Part shown: positions 1 to 9,700 of the stretch, in pieces
How the letters are laid out: each line of letters starts with the position of its first letter
How positions within the stretch are numbered: position 1 is the first letter of the stretch
DNA from: an uncultured Clostridium sp.
Lineage (GTDB): Bacteria; Bacillota; Clostridia; TANB77; CAG-508
DNA length: 41,593 bases
Reading direction: 5' to 3'
Assembly (NCBI GenBank): GCA_947427205.1
Contig: CANEHB010000017.1
Span: 1 to 41,593 of the forward strand
Program-made: the position numbers and the translations under genes
The notes under the pieces: model-generated
The model's input: the letters and a program-made list of their open reading frames with translations, nothing else
What the model was told of the DNA's origin: nothing
Databases searched by the model: none

Positions 1-124
1 GTAAACTTAAAACTTTATCTTTTGTATGCTTTTTTCTTTTGTGTAAACTTAAAACCTTATCTTTTGTATGTTTTTTCTTTTGTATAAACTTAAAATTTTA
101 TCTTTTGTATGTTTTTTCTTTTGT
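1..124. repeat. Tandem repeat, three units of 41-42 bp
   Basis: Three head-to-tail copies at 1-42, 43-83 and 84-124 differ at only a few positions; each carries TATCTTTTGTATG followed by a T-rich run ending CTTTTGT. A decayed fourth piece follows up to about 165. The array lies just downstream of mraZ (which is read on the minus strand) and may continue beyond the window's left edge. No ORF fits it. Its role is unknown; it looks like slippage-generated spacer DNA. Confidence 0.85.
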
Positions 125-167
125 ACTTTAAACTTTTTTCTTTTGCATTTATATAAACTTTAGCAAG

Positions 168-593
168 TTATATACCAAGCATTTCCATCTTTTCTGCTAT
201 TTCATCAGCAGAAATTTCGTCATCACATTTTTGCCATTTATCTTTACTCCAAATTTCAATTCTTGAGTCCATTCCTATTATTACTACTTCTTTTGTAAGT
301 TCAGCAAAGTCTCTTAAATTACTTGAAATTAGGAATCTACCTTGCTTATCAATTTCACAATCGATAGCACCAGCGAAGAAAAATCTTGAAAAAGCTCTAG
401 CATCTTTATTAGAAATAGGAAGTGATCTTAATTTCTGTTCAAAGTTTTTCCACTCTTCAAGTGAAAAAGCAAATAAACATCCATCAAGCCCTTTGGTTAT
501 TATGAACTTTTCACCTATATCTTCTCTAAGTTTAGCTGGCATTATTAATCTGCCTTTAGCGTCTAGAGAATGCTCATATTCACCTATTAGCAA
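168..593 (-). CDS. mraZ: Transcriptional regulator MraZ
   Basis: MraZ is the DNA-binding regulator of the division and cell wall (dcw) cluster. It forms a ring of two SpoVT/AbrB-like (swapped-hairpin) halves and binds direct repeats upstream of its own gene. This 141-residue protein has the family length and both signature halves: an N-terminal [16 protein letters not shown] stretch and a second copy around residues 77-90 ([15 protein letters not shown]), each with the D-x-x-G-R core. The start is a TTG codon at 593, chosen because AAAGGAG lies ten bases before it and the protein begins in the family's usual way. Three exact AAGTGG boxes lie directly upstream, consistent with autoregulation. 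In most Firmicutes the next gene would be rsmH; here a tandem repeat follows and the window ends. Identification is secure. Confidence 0.95.
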   Translation of the reverse strand: MLIGEYEHSLDAKGRLIMPAKLREDIGEKFIITKGLDGCLFAFSLEEWKNFEQKLRSLPISNKDARAFSRFFFAGAIDCEIDKQGRFLISSNLRDFAELTKEVVIIGMDSRIEIWSKDKWQKCDDEISADEIAEKMEMLGI

Positions 594-620
594 CTCGATG
601 CAACTCCTTTCCTTTTTCTA

Positions 621-646
621 CCACTTTGTACCACTTCTCTCCACTT
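621..646 (-). promoter_or_regulatory. MraZ operator: three AAGTGG boxes
   Basis: On the minus strand AAGTGG occurs three times at an exact 10-bp period (complement CCACTT at 621-626, 631-636 and 641-646), between the -10 element and the ribosome binding site of mraZ. Direct repeats with a GTGG core and one-turn spacing are the known type of MraZ binding site, so this is very probably the autoregulatory operator. Confidence 0.88.
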
Positions 647-653
647 CAATTAG

Positions 654-682
654 ATTTTAATATATAACTATTTATTTTGCAA
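654..682 (-). promoter_or_regulatory. Promoter of mraZ
   Basis: Read on the minus strand, TTGCAA (677-682) and TAAAAT (654-659) are separated by 17 bp. Transcription would start near 647, so the three AAGTGG boxes would cover the first transcribed bases, where a bound MraZ could block initiation. Confidence 0.65.
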
Positions 683-797
683 GCTTTTTTTTGAATTTTT
701 TTATATTTTTTATCAAAATATTTTAACATATAAGTTCATAATTGTTATTAAAATTTCACTACTTGAATTTTTAGTTTTTAAATTATACAATATAATC

Positions 798-1286
798 ATG
801 AATAGAATACAAATATTAGGAATTTTTTTAAATTTAATAGTATATTTAATAATGATTTTTCCAATTATAATTATTTCTTTAAAAAAAGAATTTTATAAAA
901 GTAAAAAACATTTTATTTTCGCACTTATTTTAAGTTTTATAATAGAAATAATATTATCTATAATTCTTTATACATTTTCAGAAAATATTTTTTCACTGTT
1001 TTCAAGTACTTCTGGCATTGTAAATTATGCTGTTTATACATCTAAAATTTTATTTGTAAGTAGCAGTTTATATGGATTAAAGATACTAATTCCTTCATAT
1101 TTATTTCATAAAAAAATGCAAAAAAAATCAGCGACTTTAATTTTATTAAAAATCGCTGTTACTTGTATATTAATCTTTGCAGGATATAATATATTTAATA
1201 CAAAAGGAATTTTTTATGCTTTTCCTGCTAGTGATTTAATTTTCTGTATTATCTATTCTATTGTTTTTATCAGAGATAATTTCTAA
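798..1286 (+). CDS. Small membrane protein resembling the C-terminal part of a MATE transporter
   Basis: A 162-residue, almost wholly hydrophobic protein with about five membrane segments. The pattern (a segment, FSENIFSLFS, a segment, a short basic loop with HKKMQKK, then AFPASDLIF) resembles the last third of MATE-family exporters, which normally have 12 segments and about 450 residues. If so, this is a truncated remnant or a stand-alone half-module without an obvious transport role. There is no Shine-Dalgarno sequence before the ATG. A possible promoter (TTGAAT at 763-768, TATACA at 784-789) would give an almost leaderless message. The 3' end overlaps the convergent thioredoxin-like gene by 51 bp, another sign that it may be decaying. 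The assignment rests on remembered family pattern only; a real but unrelated membrane protein is also possible. Confidence 0.45.
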   Translation: MNRIQILGIFLNLIVYLIMIFPIIIISLKKEFYKSKKHFIFALILSFIIEIILSIILYTFSENIFSLFSSTSGIVNYAVYTSKILFVSSSLYGLKILIPSYLFHKKMQKKSATLILLKIAVTCILIFAGYNIFNTKGIFYAFPASDLIFCIIYSIVFIRDNF

Positions 1287-1814
1287 ATTTGCTTCTAATG
1301 CATCAGTAGTTGTAAGTCCAGATTTTGCATTTATGATTTCATTTTCTTCTGTTATATATAGCATTGAAGGAACTTCAGAAATTTTATATTTCATTACACC
1401 TTCTTTATAAAAATCATAAAAAATTTCAAAAGATACTTCTTCTTTTATTTTTTCATCAACTTCTTGAGCTGTATTAATCATAATAAAATTAACATTTGAT
1501 TTATATTGTTCATACATTCCACTTACTTTTTTTAGCACCTCTACTGAATCTTCATTTTCAGAATTCCAAAAAAGTATCATTGTAGATTTATCTTTATAGT
1601 CTGACAATTTAACTTCTGTTCCATCTTCTTTATAAAATGTAAAATCTGTATATTCGGCATTTTCTATATCTTTTGTTTTCGAAATTTCATCTACCTCTAC
1701 TGTATTTTCAGGTTCTATCTCTTCATTATTATTTAATGTCCATACAAAAAAGCCAACTGCTATACAAAATATAATAATTGCAACTACTAAAATAATAATC
1801 GTTTTCTTTTTCAT
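1236..1814 (-). CDS. Membrane-anchored TlpA/ResA-like thioredoxin-fold protein lacking CXXC
   Basis: A 192-residue protein with one N-terminal membrane segment (residues 5-26) and an extracytoplasmic thioredoxin-like domain (about 55-185). The order of elements is that of TlpA/ResA proteins: a TDFTFYKEDGTEVKLSDYK entry, the strand ending ILFW, then the helix, VNFIMINT, and the cis-proline loop EVPSMLYI. In active members the FW is followed by a WCxxC motif; here residues 82-90 read FWNSENEDS, so both cysteines are replaced (Asn87, Ser90 by alignment). A disulphide reductase or oxidase role is therefore unlikely; a binding or chaperone role is inference. A good AAGGAG precedes the ATG. It stands alone and overlaps the MATE-like ORF at its 3' end. 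Confidence 0.75.
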   Translation of the reverse strand: MKKKTIIILVVAIIIFCIAVGFFVWTLNNNEEIEPENTVEVDEISKTKDIENAEYTDFTFYKEDGTEVKLSDYKDKSTMILFWNSENEDSVEVLKKVSGMYEQYKSNVNFIMINTAQEVDEKIKEEVSFEIFYDFYKEGVMKYKISEVPSMLYITEENEIINAKSGLTTTDALEANLEIISDKNNRIDNTEN

Positions 1815-2024
1815 TTACTGTTTTTTCTCCTTTCTTATAGCAAAAGCAGATAATAACTATTAAAATCATCCGCATCTTTGTTTATTTTGCTAATATTTAA
1901 GTAATTTTTTATTTATTGTTAATTTTATCAATAATTTTTTATTTTGTAAACGTTATAAATATCTATTATAAATCTATAATAAATATTTATATCCCATAAA
2001 ACACTTTCTTATTAAATAAAAACA

Positions 2025-2033
2025 TGCTATAAT
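2025..2033 (+). promoter_or_regulatory. Extended -10 promoter upstream of the DUF3006 gene
   Basis: TGC followed by TATAAT (2028-2033) is an exact extended -10 element; the -35 region is weak. A start near 2040 would leave an 85-nt leader before the ATG at 2125. The rest of the 310-bp gap 1815-2124 is AT-rich with nothing else I can support. Confidence 0.55.
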
Positions 2034-2124
2034 TTTTAAAATTATATATTTCATCTAAACAAAAACTTATTACATTGTTAATAATAAACTTATAATCATA
2101 AATAAAACTTTATCGGAGGTCACT

Positions 2125-2439
2125 ATGAACTTAGAAATAAACAATAATTTTAATAATAAATCTTCTAAAAACAATTTTTCAGATGAACTTAAAAACTATA
2201 TAGATAAAACTAATACTTCATTTTCAATAGATAGATTTGAAGGAGATTTTGCAATTTGCGAAGACAGAAAAACTAAAAAAATGATTAATATTGAAAAATC
2301 TTTACTACCTATCGAAGCTACTGAAGGAGATGTTATAAGATTTGTAAATGGTAAATATATTTTAGATATCGTTCAAACAAAAAAAGAAAAAGAAGAGATT
2401 AAAAACCTAGTAGATAATCTCTTCAAAAGGAAAGAATAA
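2125..2439 (+). CDS. DUF3006 domain protein
   Basis: A 104-residue protein. After a 30-residue Asn/Lys/Ser-rich N-terminus it matches the DUF3006 pattern: SIDRFEGDFAICED, then a SLLP segment, EGDVIRFVNGKYILD, and a charged C-terminal helix. DUF3006 is a small beta-rich domain of unknown function often encoded beside ComEC-like metallo-hydrolases; here such a gene lies immediately downstream in convergent orientation, 55 bp away, which supports the assignment and suggests a functional link. A clear CGGAGGT ribosome binding site precedes the ATG, and an extended -10 promoter lies 90 bp upstream. The polar N-terminal extension is longer than usual for the family as I remember it. Confidence 0.82.
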   Translation: MNLEINNNFNNKSSKNNFSDELKNYIDKTNTSFSIDRFEGDFAICEDRKTKKMINIEKSLLPIEATEGDVIRFVNGKYILDIVQTKKEKEEIKNLVDNLFKRKE

Positions 2440-2494
2440 TAAAAGAATATATTATGAAAATTGCAAATATCCATATTTCTTCATTTTATATAAA

Positions 2495-3505
2495 CTATTC
2501 ATTTCCATCAAAGCTTAATTCTATTTTTATAACTTCATTAGTATTTCCATCACTAACAATTTGTATTGTCCCATCTTCATCTGTTCTATAAACAATTGTT
2601 CCATTTTTTTTTAATCTATCTATAATTTTATCTTTTGGAAGTCCATAACTATTGTCTGCTCCTACTGATATTATAGCTATTTCTGGCAAAACTTGTTTTA
2701 AAAACCTTTCTGAACTACTGGTATTAGAGCCATGATGCCCAACTTTTAAAACATCTATATCCTCCCAATCTCTTGCCTTTTCATTTTCAGTTTCAGCATC
2801 TCCCATAAATAAATATTTTTGTGTTCCATAAGATAATTGTAAAACAATTGATGTCAAATTTGCATTTTCTGGTTCATTGTTATCAACAGACATAATTTCA
2901 CAAATTGATGCTCCAAGTTCTATTTTTTCACCTATTACAGCTTCATTTATTTCTAATCCTTTATTTGAAATACTATTAAGCAGTTTTTTATAATAACTTG
3001 ATGTAGTTGTTGTATTATATGGCAAATAAAAATCACCTATATCAAAAGAATCTATAATATAGCTCATTCCACCAATATGATCTTCATGTACGTGTGTTCC
3101 AATTACATAATCTATTTTTGTTATTCCTAAAGCTTTTATTCCATTTACTATTTTTTCTCCATCTTTACTATTTCCTGCATCTATAAGCATAGTTTTTCCA
3201 TTACAAATAATAATTTGACTATCTGCTTGCCCTACATCAAAAAATAATATGTTTAATTTATTATTATCAATATTTATATTTTCAGAAACACTGGATATTA
3301 TATTATTATCTTTTTTTACTTCTAAAGCTGTAGCAATATCTGACTCTTTTGAAGTATCTACTATTTCTGCAATTCCTGTATTTGCTATAGTTTCATCTAT
3401 ATATTTTAAAATTCCTGTTTTTTCAGCAAAAATTAATATTGCTATTATAATTATAGCAATAAATAATTCTTTAATTTTGTTACTATTTTTCTTTTTTCTT
3501 CCCAT
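2495..3505 (-). CDS. Membrane-anchored ComEC/Rec2-type metallo-beta-lactamase-fold hydrolase
   Basis: A 336-residue protein: a short basic N-terminus, one membrane helix (about residues 12-32), a linker, and an extracytoplasmic metallo-beta-lactamase domain. The metal-binding motif THVHEDHIGG (HxHxDH), the preceding strand with MLIDAGNS, and the later LKVGHHGSNTSS segment are those of the soluble ComEC/Rec2 C-terminal domain family, which includes nucleases and phosphodiesterases; the channel part of ComEC is absent, so this is not a full DNA-uptake protein. I start it at the ATG at 3505 because GCAGGAG sits just before it; an in-frame ATG ten codons earlier (3535) lacks such a site. The neighbour is a DUF3006 gene, the usual companion. 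Substrate unknown; external DNA or nucleotides are a guess. Confidence 0.85.
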   Translation of the reverse strand: MGRKKKNSNKIKELFIAIIIIAILIFAEKTGILKYIDETIANTGIAEIVDTSKESDIATALEVKKDNNIISSVSENINIDNNKLNILFFDVGQADSQIIICNGKTMLIDAGNSKDGEKIVNGIKALGITKIDYVIGTHVHEDHIGGMSYIIDSFDIGDFYLPYNTTTTSSYYKKLLNSISNKGLEINEAVIGEKIELGASICEIMSVDNNEPENANLTSIVLQLSYGTQKYLFMGDAETENEKARDWEDIDVLKVGHHGSNTSSSERFLKQVLPEIAIISVGADNSYGLPKDKIIDRLKKNGTIVYRTDEDGTIQIVSDGNTNEVIKIELSFDGNE

Positions 3506-3610
3506 AAAATTTCTCCTGCAAATTAATTTTAACAATAATTACTATATTTTACAAGAAGAGATATTTTTTAATTAGTAATAAAAACAATAGTGAACGATAT
3601 TTAAAAAGCT

Positions 3611-3648
3611 TTATTTAGTAAAAGTTCAAAGGATTTCCTACTAAATAA
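3611..3648. repeat. Hairpin 1 of the surface-gene 3' double hairpin
   Basis: TTATTTAGTA (3611-3620) and TACTAAATAA (3639-3648) form a perfect 10-bp stem with an 18-nt loop. An equivalent hairpin with TTTATTTAATA / TATTAAATAAA arms lies in the same relation to the second surface gene at 41184-41227, where the G-C pair is replaced by A-T. Confidence 0.6.
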
Positions 3649-3650
3649 TA

Positions 3651-3690
3651 AAAACTAGAACTTAACTTTTATTAGTTAAATTCTAGTTTT
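3651..3690 (-). terminator. Terminator of the giant surface protein gene
   Basis: Arms 3651-3666 and 3675-3690 form a 16-bp stem (AAAACTAGAA core) with an 8-nt loop and T-rich flanks. The single non-Watson-Crick position is C/A on the + strand but G-U on the minus strand, so it works best as a terminator of the minus-strand gene ending at 3703. The same hairpin recurs at 13325-13362 and 41226-41263. Confidence 0.8.
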
Positions 3691-3702
3691 ACTAATCACA
3701 AA

Positions 3703-6700
3703 CTATTTTTTATTTTGTTTTTTAGATTTTCTTATTTGAACTACTATTATATTCATTAAGATTACCCCTGATATTACAACCATTGCTATTTGTGGCAATA
3801 TATCTCCTGTTCCTGGTGTTAATAATTTTGTTATTGCATTTTTATTTGTACTTCCACTACCACTTCCACTTGAATTTCCATTACTTGATACATTTCCTTT
3901 TGATCCACTTCCTTCTATTATGTAATTATAAATATTTCTTATAATTGGTGGATTTCCATTATTATTGTTATTATTATCATTTGGTTTTACTGGTTCTGGA
4001 GTTGGTTGTGGCTCTGGTTCTGGTGCTGGCTGTTCTACTTTTTTATAATAGTATTTTACTTCAATTACCTCTTTCTTCATTTTTCCTTCTGCATTTTCTG
4101 GTAATTTTTCTTCTAATAACTCATATCCATCTATCTCTTTTGAACTTGTTTTATATGGATCTCCTTCATTACCTTCATATAGCTTATCTTCTGCTATTTC
4201 TTTATTTGTCATTATATCTATATGTTTTTCTACTACTCCACTCGATTTATGTGCATAATAATATCTTACATATGTTGTTACACTTGCTGTTCCATCGTCT
4301 TTTATCGTTACTATCATTGTACCTTCTGAATTTTCTGGTCTTTGTACTAATTCATAATAAGCAAATTCTTTTTCTATAGTTTTATATGAGTCGCCTTCAT
4401 GCCCTTCTATTATTTCTGTACTGTCTTTTTTTACATATGAATTTCCATTTACTGCTTTTTCTTGCTCTAAAATTTTTTCGCCTGTTATTATATCTATGTA
4501 TTCTACTATTACATTTGTTTTTCTTATATATTTATATGTTACTGTTATCTGCTCTTTTGTCATTTCGCCTTCATAATTTTCTGGTACTTCTACTAAATCA
4601 TATCCTTCAAATTTCTTCTCTTCTGTCTCATATAAATCACCTTCATGTCCATAAATATATTCTGTTGTATCTTTGCCTAGTGCTTCTGATATTTCCATAT
4701 CTACTGGTAATTTTTCACCTGTTACTATATCTATGTACTCTACTTTTACTTCTGCTTTTCTTACATAATAGTATTCTACAATAATTTCTGTTTCTACTTC
4801 TCCGTCTTCTTTTCTTATTACTGTCATTTCGCCTTTACTATTTTCTGGTACTTCTATTAAGTCATATCCTTCAAATTTCTTTTCTTCTGTCTCATATAAA
4901 TCACCTTCATGTCCATAAATATATTCTGTTGTACCTTCTGCTAATCTTTTTGCTATTTCTATATCTACAGGTAGTTTCTCTCCTGTTATCTTATCTATGT
5001 ATTCTACTCTAACTGATGCTTTTCTTACATAATAGTATTTTACTTCGATTACATCTACTGTCATTGTTCCTTCTGAATTTTCTGGATACATTTCTTCTAC
5101 TAAATCATATCCTTCAAATTCTTTTGCTTCTGTTTTATATGGTGTTCCTTCATTTCCTTCATATACTATACTGTCTAAAATTTCATCTGTTTTTACATCT
5201 ATATGTTTTTCTATTACTCCTGCTGATATTTTTTCATAATAATATTCTAATATAATTTCATCTTTTGTCATTACTACAGTTTCATTTTCTGGTTTTTGAA
5301 CACCTACATATTCTTCAAAATCTTTTGATGTTGATGTATATGTATCTCCAACTAATCCCTTTTGTTCTATTACTTCTAGCACTTCTCCTGAGTTTTTATC
5401 TATATGTTTTACTGTTACTTTAGTATTTTGCAAATAGTAATATACTACTATTATTTCATCTCTTGTCATTGTTCCTGTTGTATTTTTACTATCTTCCACA
5501 AGTGTATAATTTTCTATCTCTTTTGCTGACGTTTCATATGCTTTTCCTTCATGTCCTTCTATTATTGTTTTTTCTGCTAATACTACTTCCCTTGCATTTT
5601 CTTCTACATCATTATCTTCTGTATTATCATTATTTAAGTCTTTTTCTATGTATTTAACTACTACTTGTGTATTTTTTGCATAATAATATGTAAATATTTG
5701 CTCCTCTTCTGTATAGTTTCCTCTAGTTGGTTCTGGACTTTCTATTAGTGTATATCCTTCTACTTCTTTTACATCTTCTGCCACATCAAATTCATCAAAT
5801 ACTTTTCCAGTTTTAATTACTTCGTCTGATATTTCTTCTTCAGTTTCTTTATCTACATATTTTACTACTACATTAGCATCTTTTCTCACATAATATACAT
5901 TTATTATATTTTTACTTGGATCATCTACTACTCTTAAAGGTATATTTTCTACAGTTTCTAATCTATATCCATCTTTTACTTTATCAATATATGAATCTAT
6001 CAAATCTCCAAATGTTGCAACTTTTGTTTCTGTATTTTCTTCATCTAATACTCCATCATAATAGTAATTTACTGTATAATCGAATTCCCATTTTACATAA
6101 TAAACTTTTATTATATTCATTGCTGGATATTCAGTTACTACAAGTGGTAAATTCTCTTCTTTTTCTAGCTTATATCCTGTTATATTTTTATCTTCATATA
6201 TTGTTATTTCATCTTGGAATATAGCTGTAAATTTATCTGTTTTAGCTTCATCTATTACTCCATCATAATAATATTCTACTGTATATTCAAAAGAATCTTT
6301 TGTATAATAAACTTTTATTATTCCACTATTTTCTATCATTTCTGGTATTTCTACTGGATCTATTTTTTCTAATTTATATCCTGAATATTTATCTTTTGTA
6401 TTTATTTGAGATTTATCTACTGTTAAAACATCTGGCTCTAATACTTGTACTGTTTGAGTTACGACTTGAGTATCTTCTTCTACTTTTATACCTTCTTTAT
6501 AGTATTCTACTGTATAACTTAAATCTTTTGTTTGATTTTCGTCTATTACATAATATACTTGTAAAATAGTTTTATTTGTTACAGTATCTGGTAATTCAGA
6601 AATTTCTATTTCATTTTGTTTTATACCTTCTAATTTATATCCATAATATTTATCTTCTGTATTTATTGAAGATTTATCTACTGTTAAAATATCTGGTTGT

Positions 6701-9700
6701 AAAATTTGTACAGTTTGAGTTATAACTTGAGTATCATCTTCTACTTTTATACCTTCTTTGTAATATTCTACTGTATAATCTAAATTCTTTGTTTGACTTT
6801 CATCTATTACGTAATATACTTTTATTACATCTCCATTTGTTACTTCCTCTGCTAAATGATCAATTATGTTTTCATTTGTTTTTAATTTTTCTAATTTGTA
6901 TCCTATATATTTGTCTACGGTATTTATTGAAGATTTATCTACTTTTAATGTATCTGGTTTTAGTACTTGTACTGTGTTTTTAACTACTTGTGTATCCTCT
7001 TCTACTTTTATGTCATTTTGATAATATTCTACTGTATAGCTTATTTCTTTTGTTTGATTTTCGTCTATCTCATAATATACTTTTATTATATCCCAATTTG
7101 TTACTACATTTGGAAGCTCTACAATATCACTATTATTTTTCTTTAAGTTTTCTAGTCTATATCCTAAATATTTATTTACTATATTGATTTGAGATTTGTC
7201 TACTACTAAAGTATCTTCTTCTAACACTTGTACCGTTTTTCTTACTATTTGAGTATCTTCTTCTACTTTTACATCATTTTTATAATATTCTACTGTATAA
7301 CTTAAATTTTTAGTTTGGTTTTCATCTGTTACATAATAAATCTTTATTACTGTTTCTGTTTGTACTGAATCTGGTAATACAGCTATTGTTCTATTATCTT
7401 GTTTCATATAGTCTAGCTTGTATCCTATATATTTATCTACTATGTTTATTTCTGATTTATTTACTTTTAATGTATCTGAATCTAATATTTGTACTGTTTT
7501 TCTTACTACTTGTGTATCCTCTTCTACTTTTACGTCATTTTGATAATATTCTACTGTATATTTTATGTTCTTTGTGTTTTCGTCATCTATCATGTAGTAT
7601 ACTTTTATTACTCCACCATTTTCTATTGTACTTGGTATTTCTACTGGATCTATTCTATCTAATCTATATCCTAGATATTTATCAACTATATTGATTTTTG
7701 ATTTATCTACATCTAATATATCTGGTTGTAATACTTGAACTCTTTTCTTTACTATCTGTGTATCTTCTTCTACTTTTCTGTTTTCTTTATAGTACTCTAC
7801 TGTATAACTTATATTTTTTGTTTGACTCTCATCAATTACATAGTATATATTTATTAAATCATTATTATTTACAGTATTTGGTAAACTTGATACTACTTTT
7901 CCGTTTAGTTCTATATGTCCTAATTCATATCCTACATACTTATCTACTATATTTATTTTGCTTTTATTTACTGTTAAAGTATCTGGTTCTAGTACTTGTA
8001 CCGTTTTTCTTTCTATTTGTGTATCTTCTTCTACTTTCTCATCTTCTTGATAATATTCTACTTTGTAATTTAAGTTCTTTGTTTGTTCGTCATCTGTTAC
8101 ATAATATACTTTTATTACTGTTCCAGTTTCTACTGTATTTGGTAACACTTGTGGATCTGTTCTTTCAAATTTATATCCATAATACTTATCTACTCTATTT
8201 ATTTGATTTTTGTTTACAGCAAGTATTTCTTCATCTAATACTTGTATATTTTGTTTTACCACTTGAGTATCTTCTGGTACACGTATACTATCTTTAAAAT
8301 ATTGTACTGTATAACTTACTTCTTTTGTTTGGTCTTCATCTATTACATAATAAACCTTTATTACATATCCATTATTTACTATATCTGGAACCTGCTCTGG
8401 CATTGTTTTATCTAGTTTATAGCCATAATATTTATTAACTGTATTAATTTTTGTTTTATCAACCATTAAAGTATCTTCTTCTAATACTTGTACTGTATTT
8501 CTTACAATTTGTGTATCTTTATCTTGTTTTAATCCTGAAATATAGTATTCAACAGTATAACTTAATTCTTTAGTTTGACTTTCATCTATTACATAATATA
8601 CTTTTATTACATCCCCATTTTCAACTGTATCTGGTAATTTTGTTATTGCATTATTATTGTTTTTTAGCTCTAATAATTTATATCCATAATATTTATCTGT
8701 TATATTTATTTGAGCTTTTTTTACTGTTAGAATATCATCTTCTAATAATTGAACTGTTTGTGATACAGTTTGTGTATCTTCATCTACTTTTATTCCTTCT
8801 TTATAATATTCTACTGTATAACTTAAGTTCTTTACCTGACTGTCATCTGTTACATAATACACCTTTATTATATTATTTGCTGGATTTGTTGTTATTTTCA
8901 AAGGTACATTTTCAATCTTGCTAAATTTATATCCAACTTTTGGTTTTTCTGTATACTCTTCTACAATACTTTCAAATTCTGCACTTAATGTTTCTGTTTT
9001 TTCATTATCTTTAATTTCATTATAATAATACTCTACTGTATAATCATAATGATTTTTTATCCATTTTGCTATTATTTCTCCATTTTCTAATCCGAATGTA
9101 TACTCTGTTCCATTAATTTCTCCTTCTGTAACTTCCCATCTATCAAAAGTATATCCTTCTTTTTGTGGTGTGCCTAAATCAATTGTAGTTCCTACTAATT
9201 CTGGTTTTAATTCTGGTTCTGGATTTCCATCTAATGTTCCACCATCTAAGTTTATTTCTGATTTTGATCTTACTTCTATTTTTAATACTGCTGGTTCTCC
9301 TACATTTCCTGCTATATCTATTGCTTTTATATGAATATATTTTCCATTATTTAATAAGTCTACTAATATACTTTCATCTTCTATATATGTTGCTGTACTT
9401 ACATCAAACTCCTTGTTTTCGCTATCTGTATCAATTATATAATAGTATCCTTTTGTTCCTGTTGTTATTGTTTCTGTCCTTTGATTTGATGTTGCAAGAA
9501 GTAAACTATTATCTATATCGTCAAATGCTTCTACATAATATGAATATGTACTTCCATTATCTACTGCATTATAATTTATTTTTATTTTGTTAACTTCTTT
9601 TACACCTTCTGTAGAAATTATTGGTGCATTTGGTGCTTTTAAGTCTTGTGCTGAGTTATCTGTAAAGCCTGTGCCTTTTGTTCTTTGTTTTAAGTAAAAT

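Noticed and set aside
1..165. CRISPR array
   Set aside because: Units are contiguous tandem repeats without unique spacers, and no cas genes are present.
3505..3575. Longer N-termini for the ComEC-like protein (3535) and similar extended starts for the sortase (21441), the acidic protein (23764) and the charged protein (39550)
   Set aside because: In each case a clear Shine-Dalgarno sequence sits before the internal ATG and none before the upstream one.
3945..9593. Many long + strand reading frames rich in Leu, His and Tyr opposite the giant surface gene
   Set aside because: They mirror the low-complexity repeat codons of the minus-strand gene, have no ribosome sites and no domain character.
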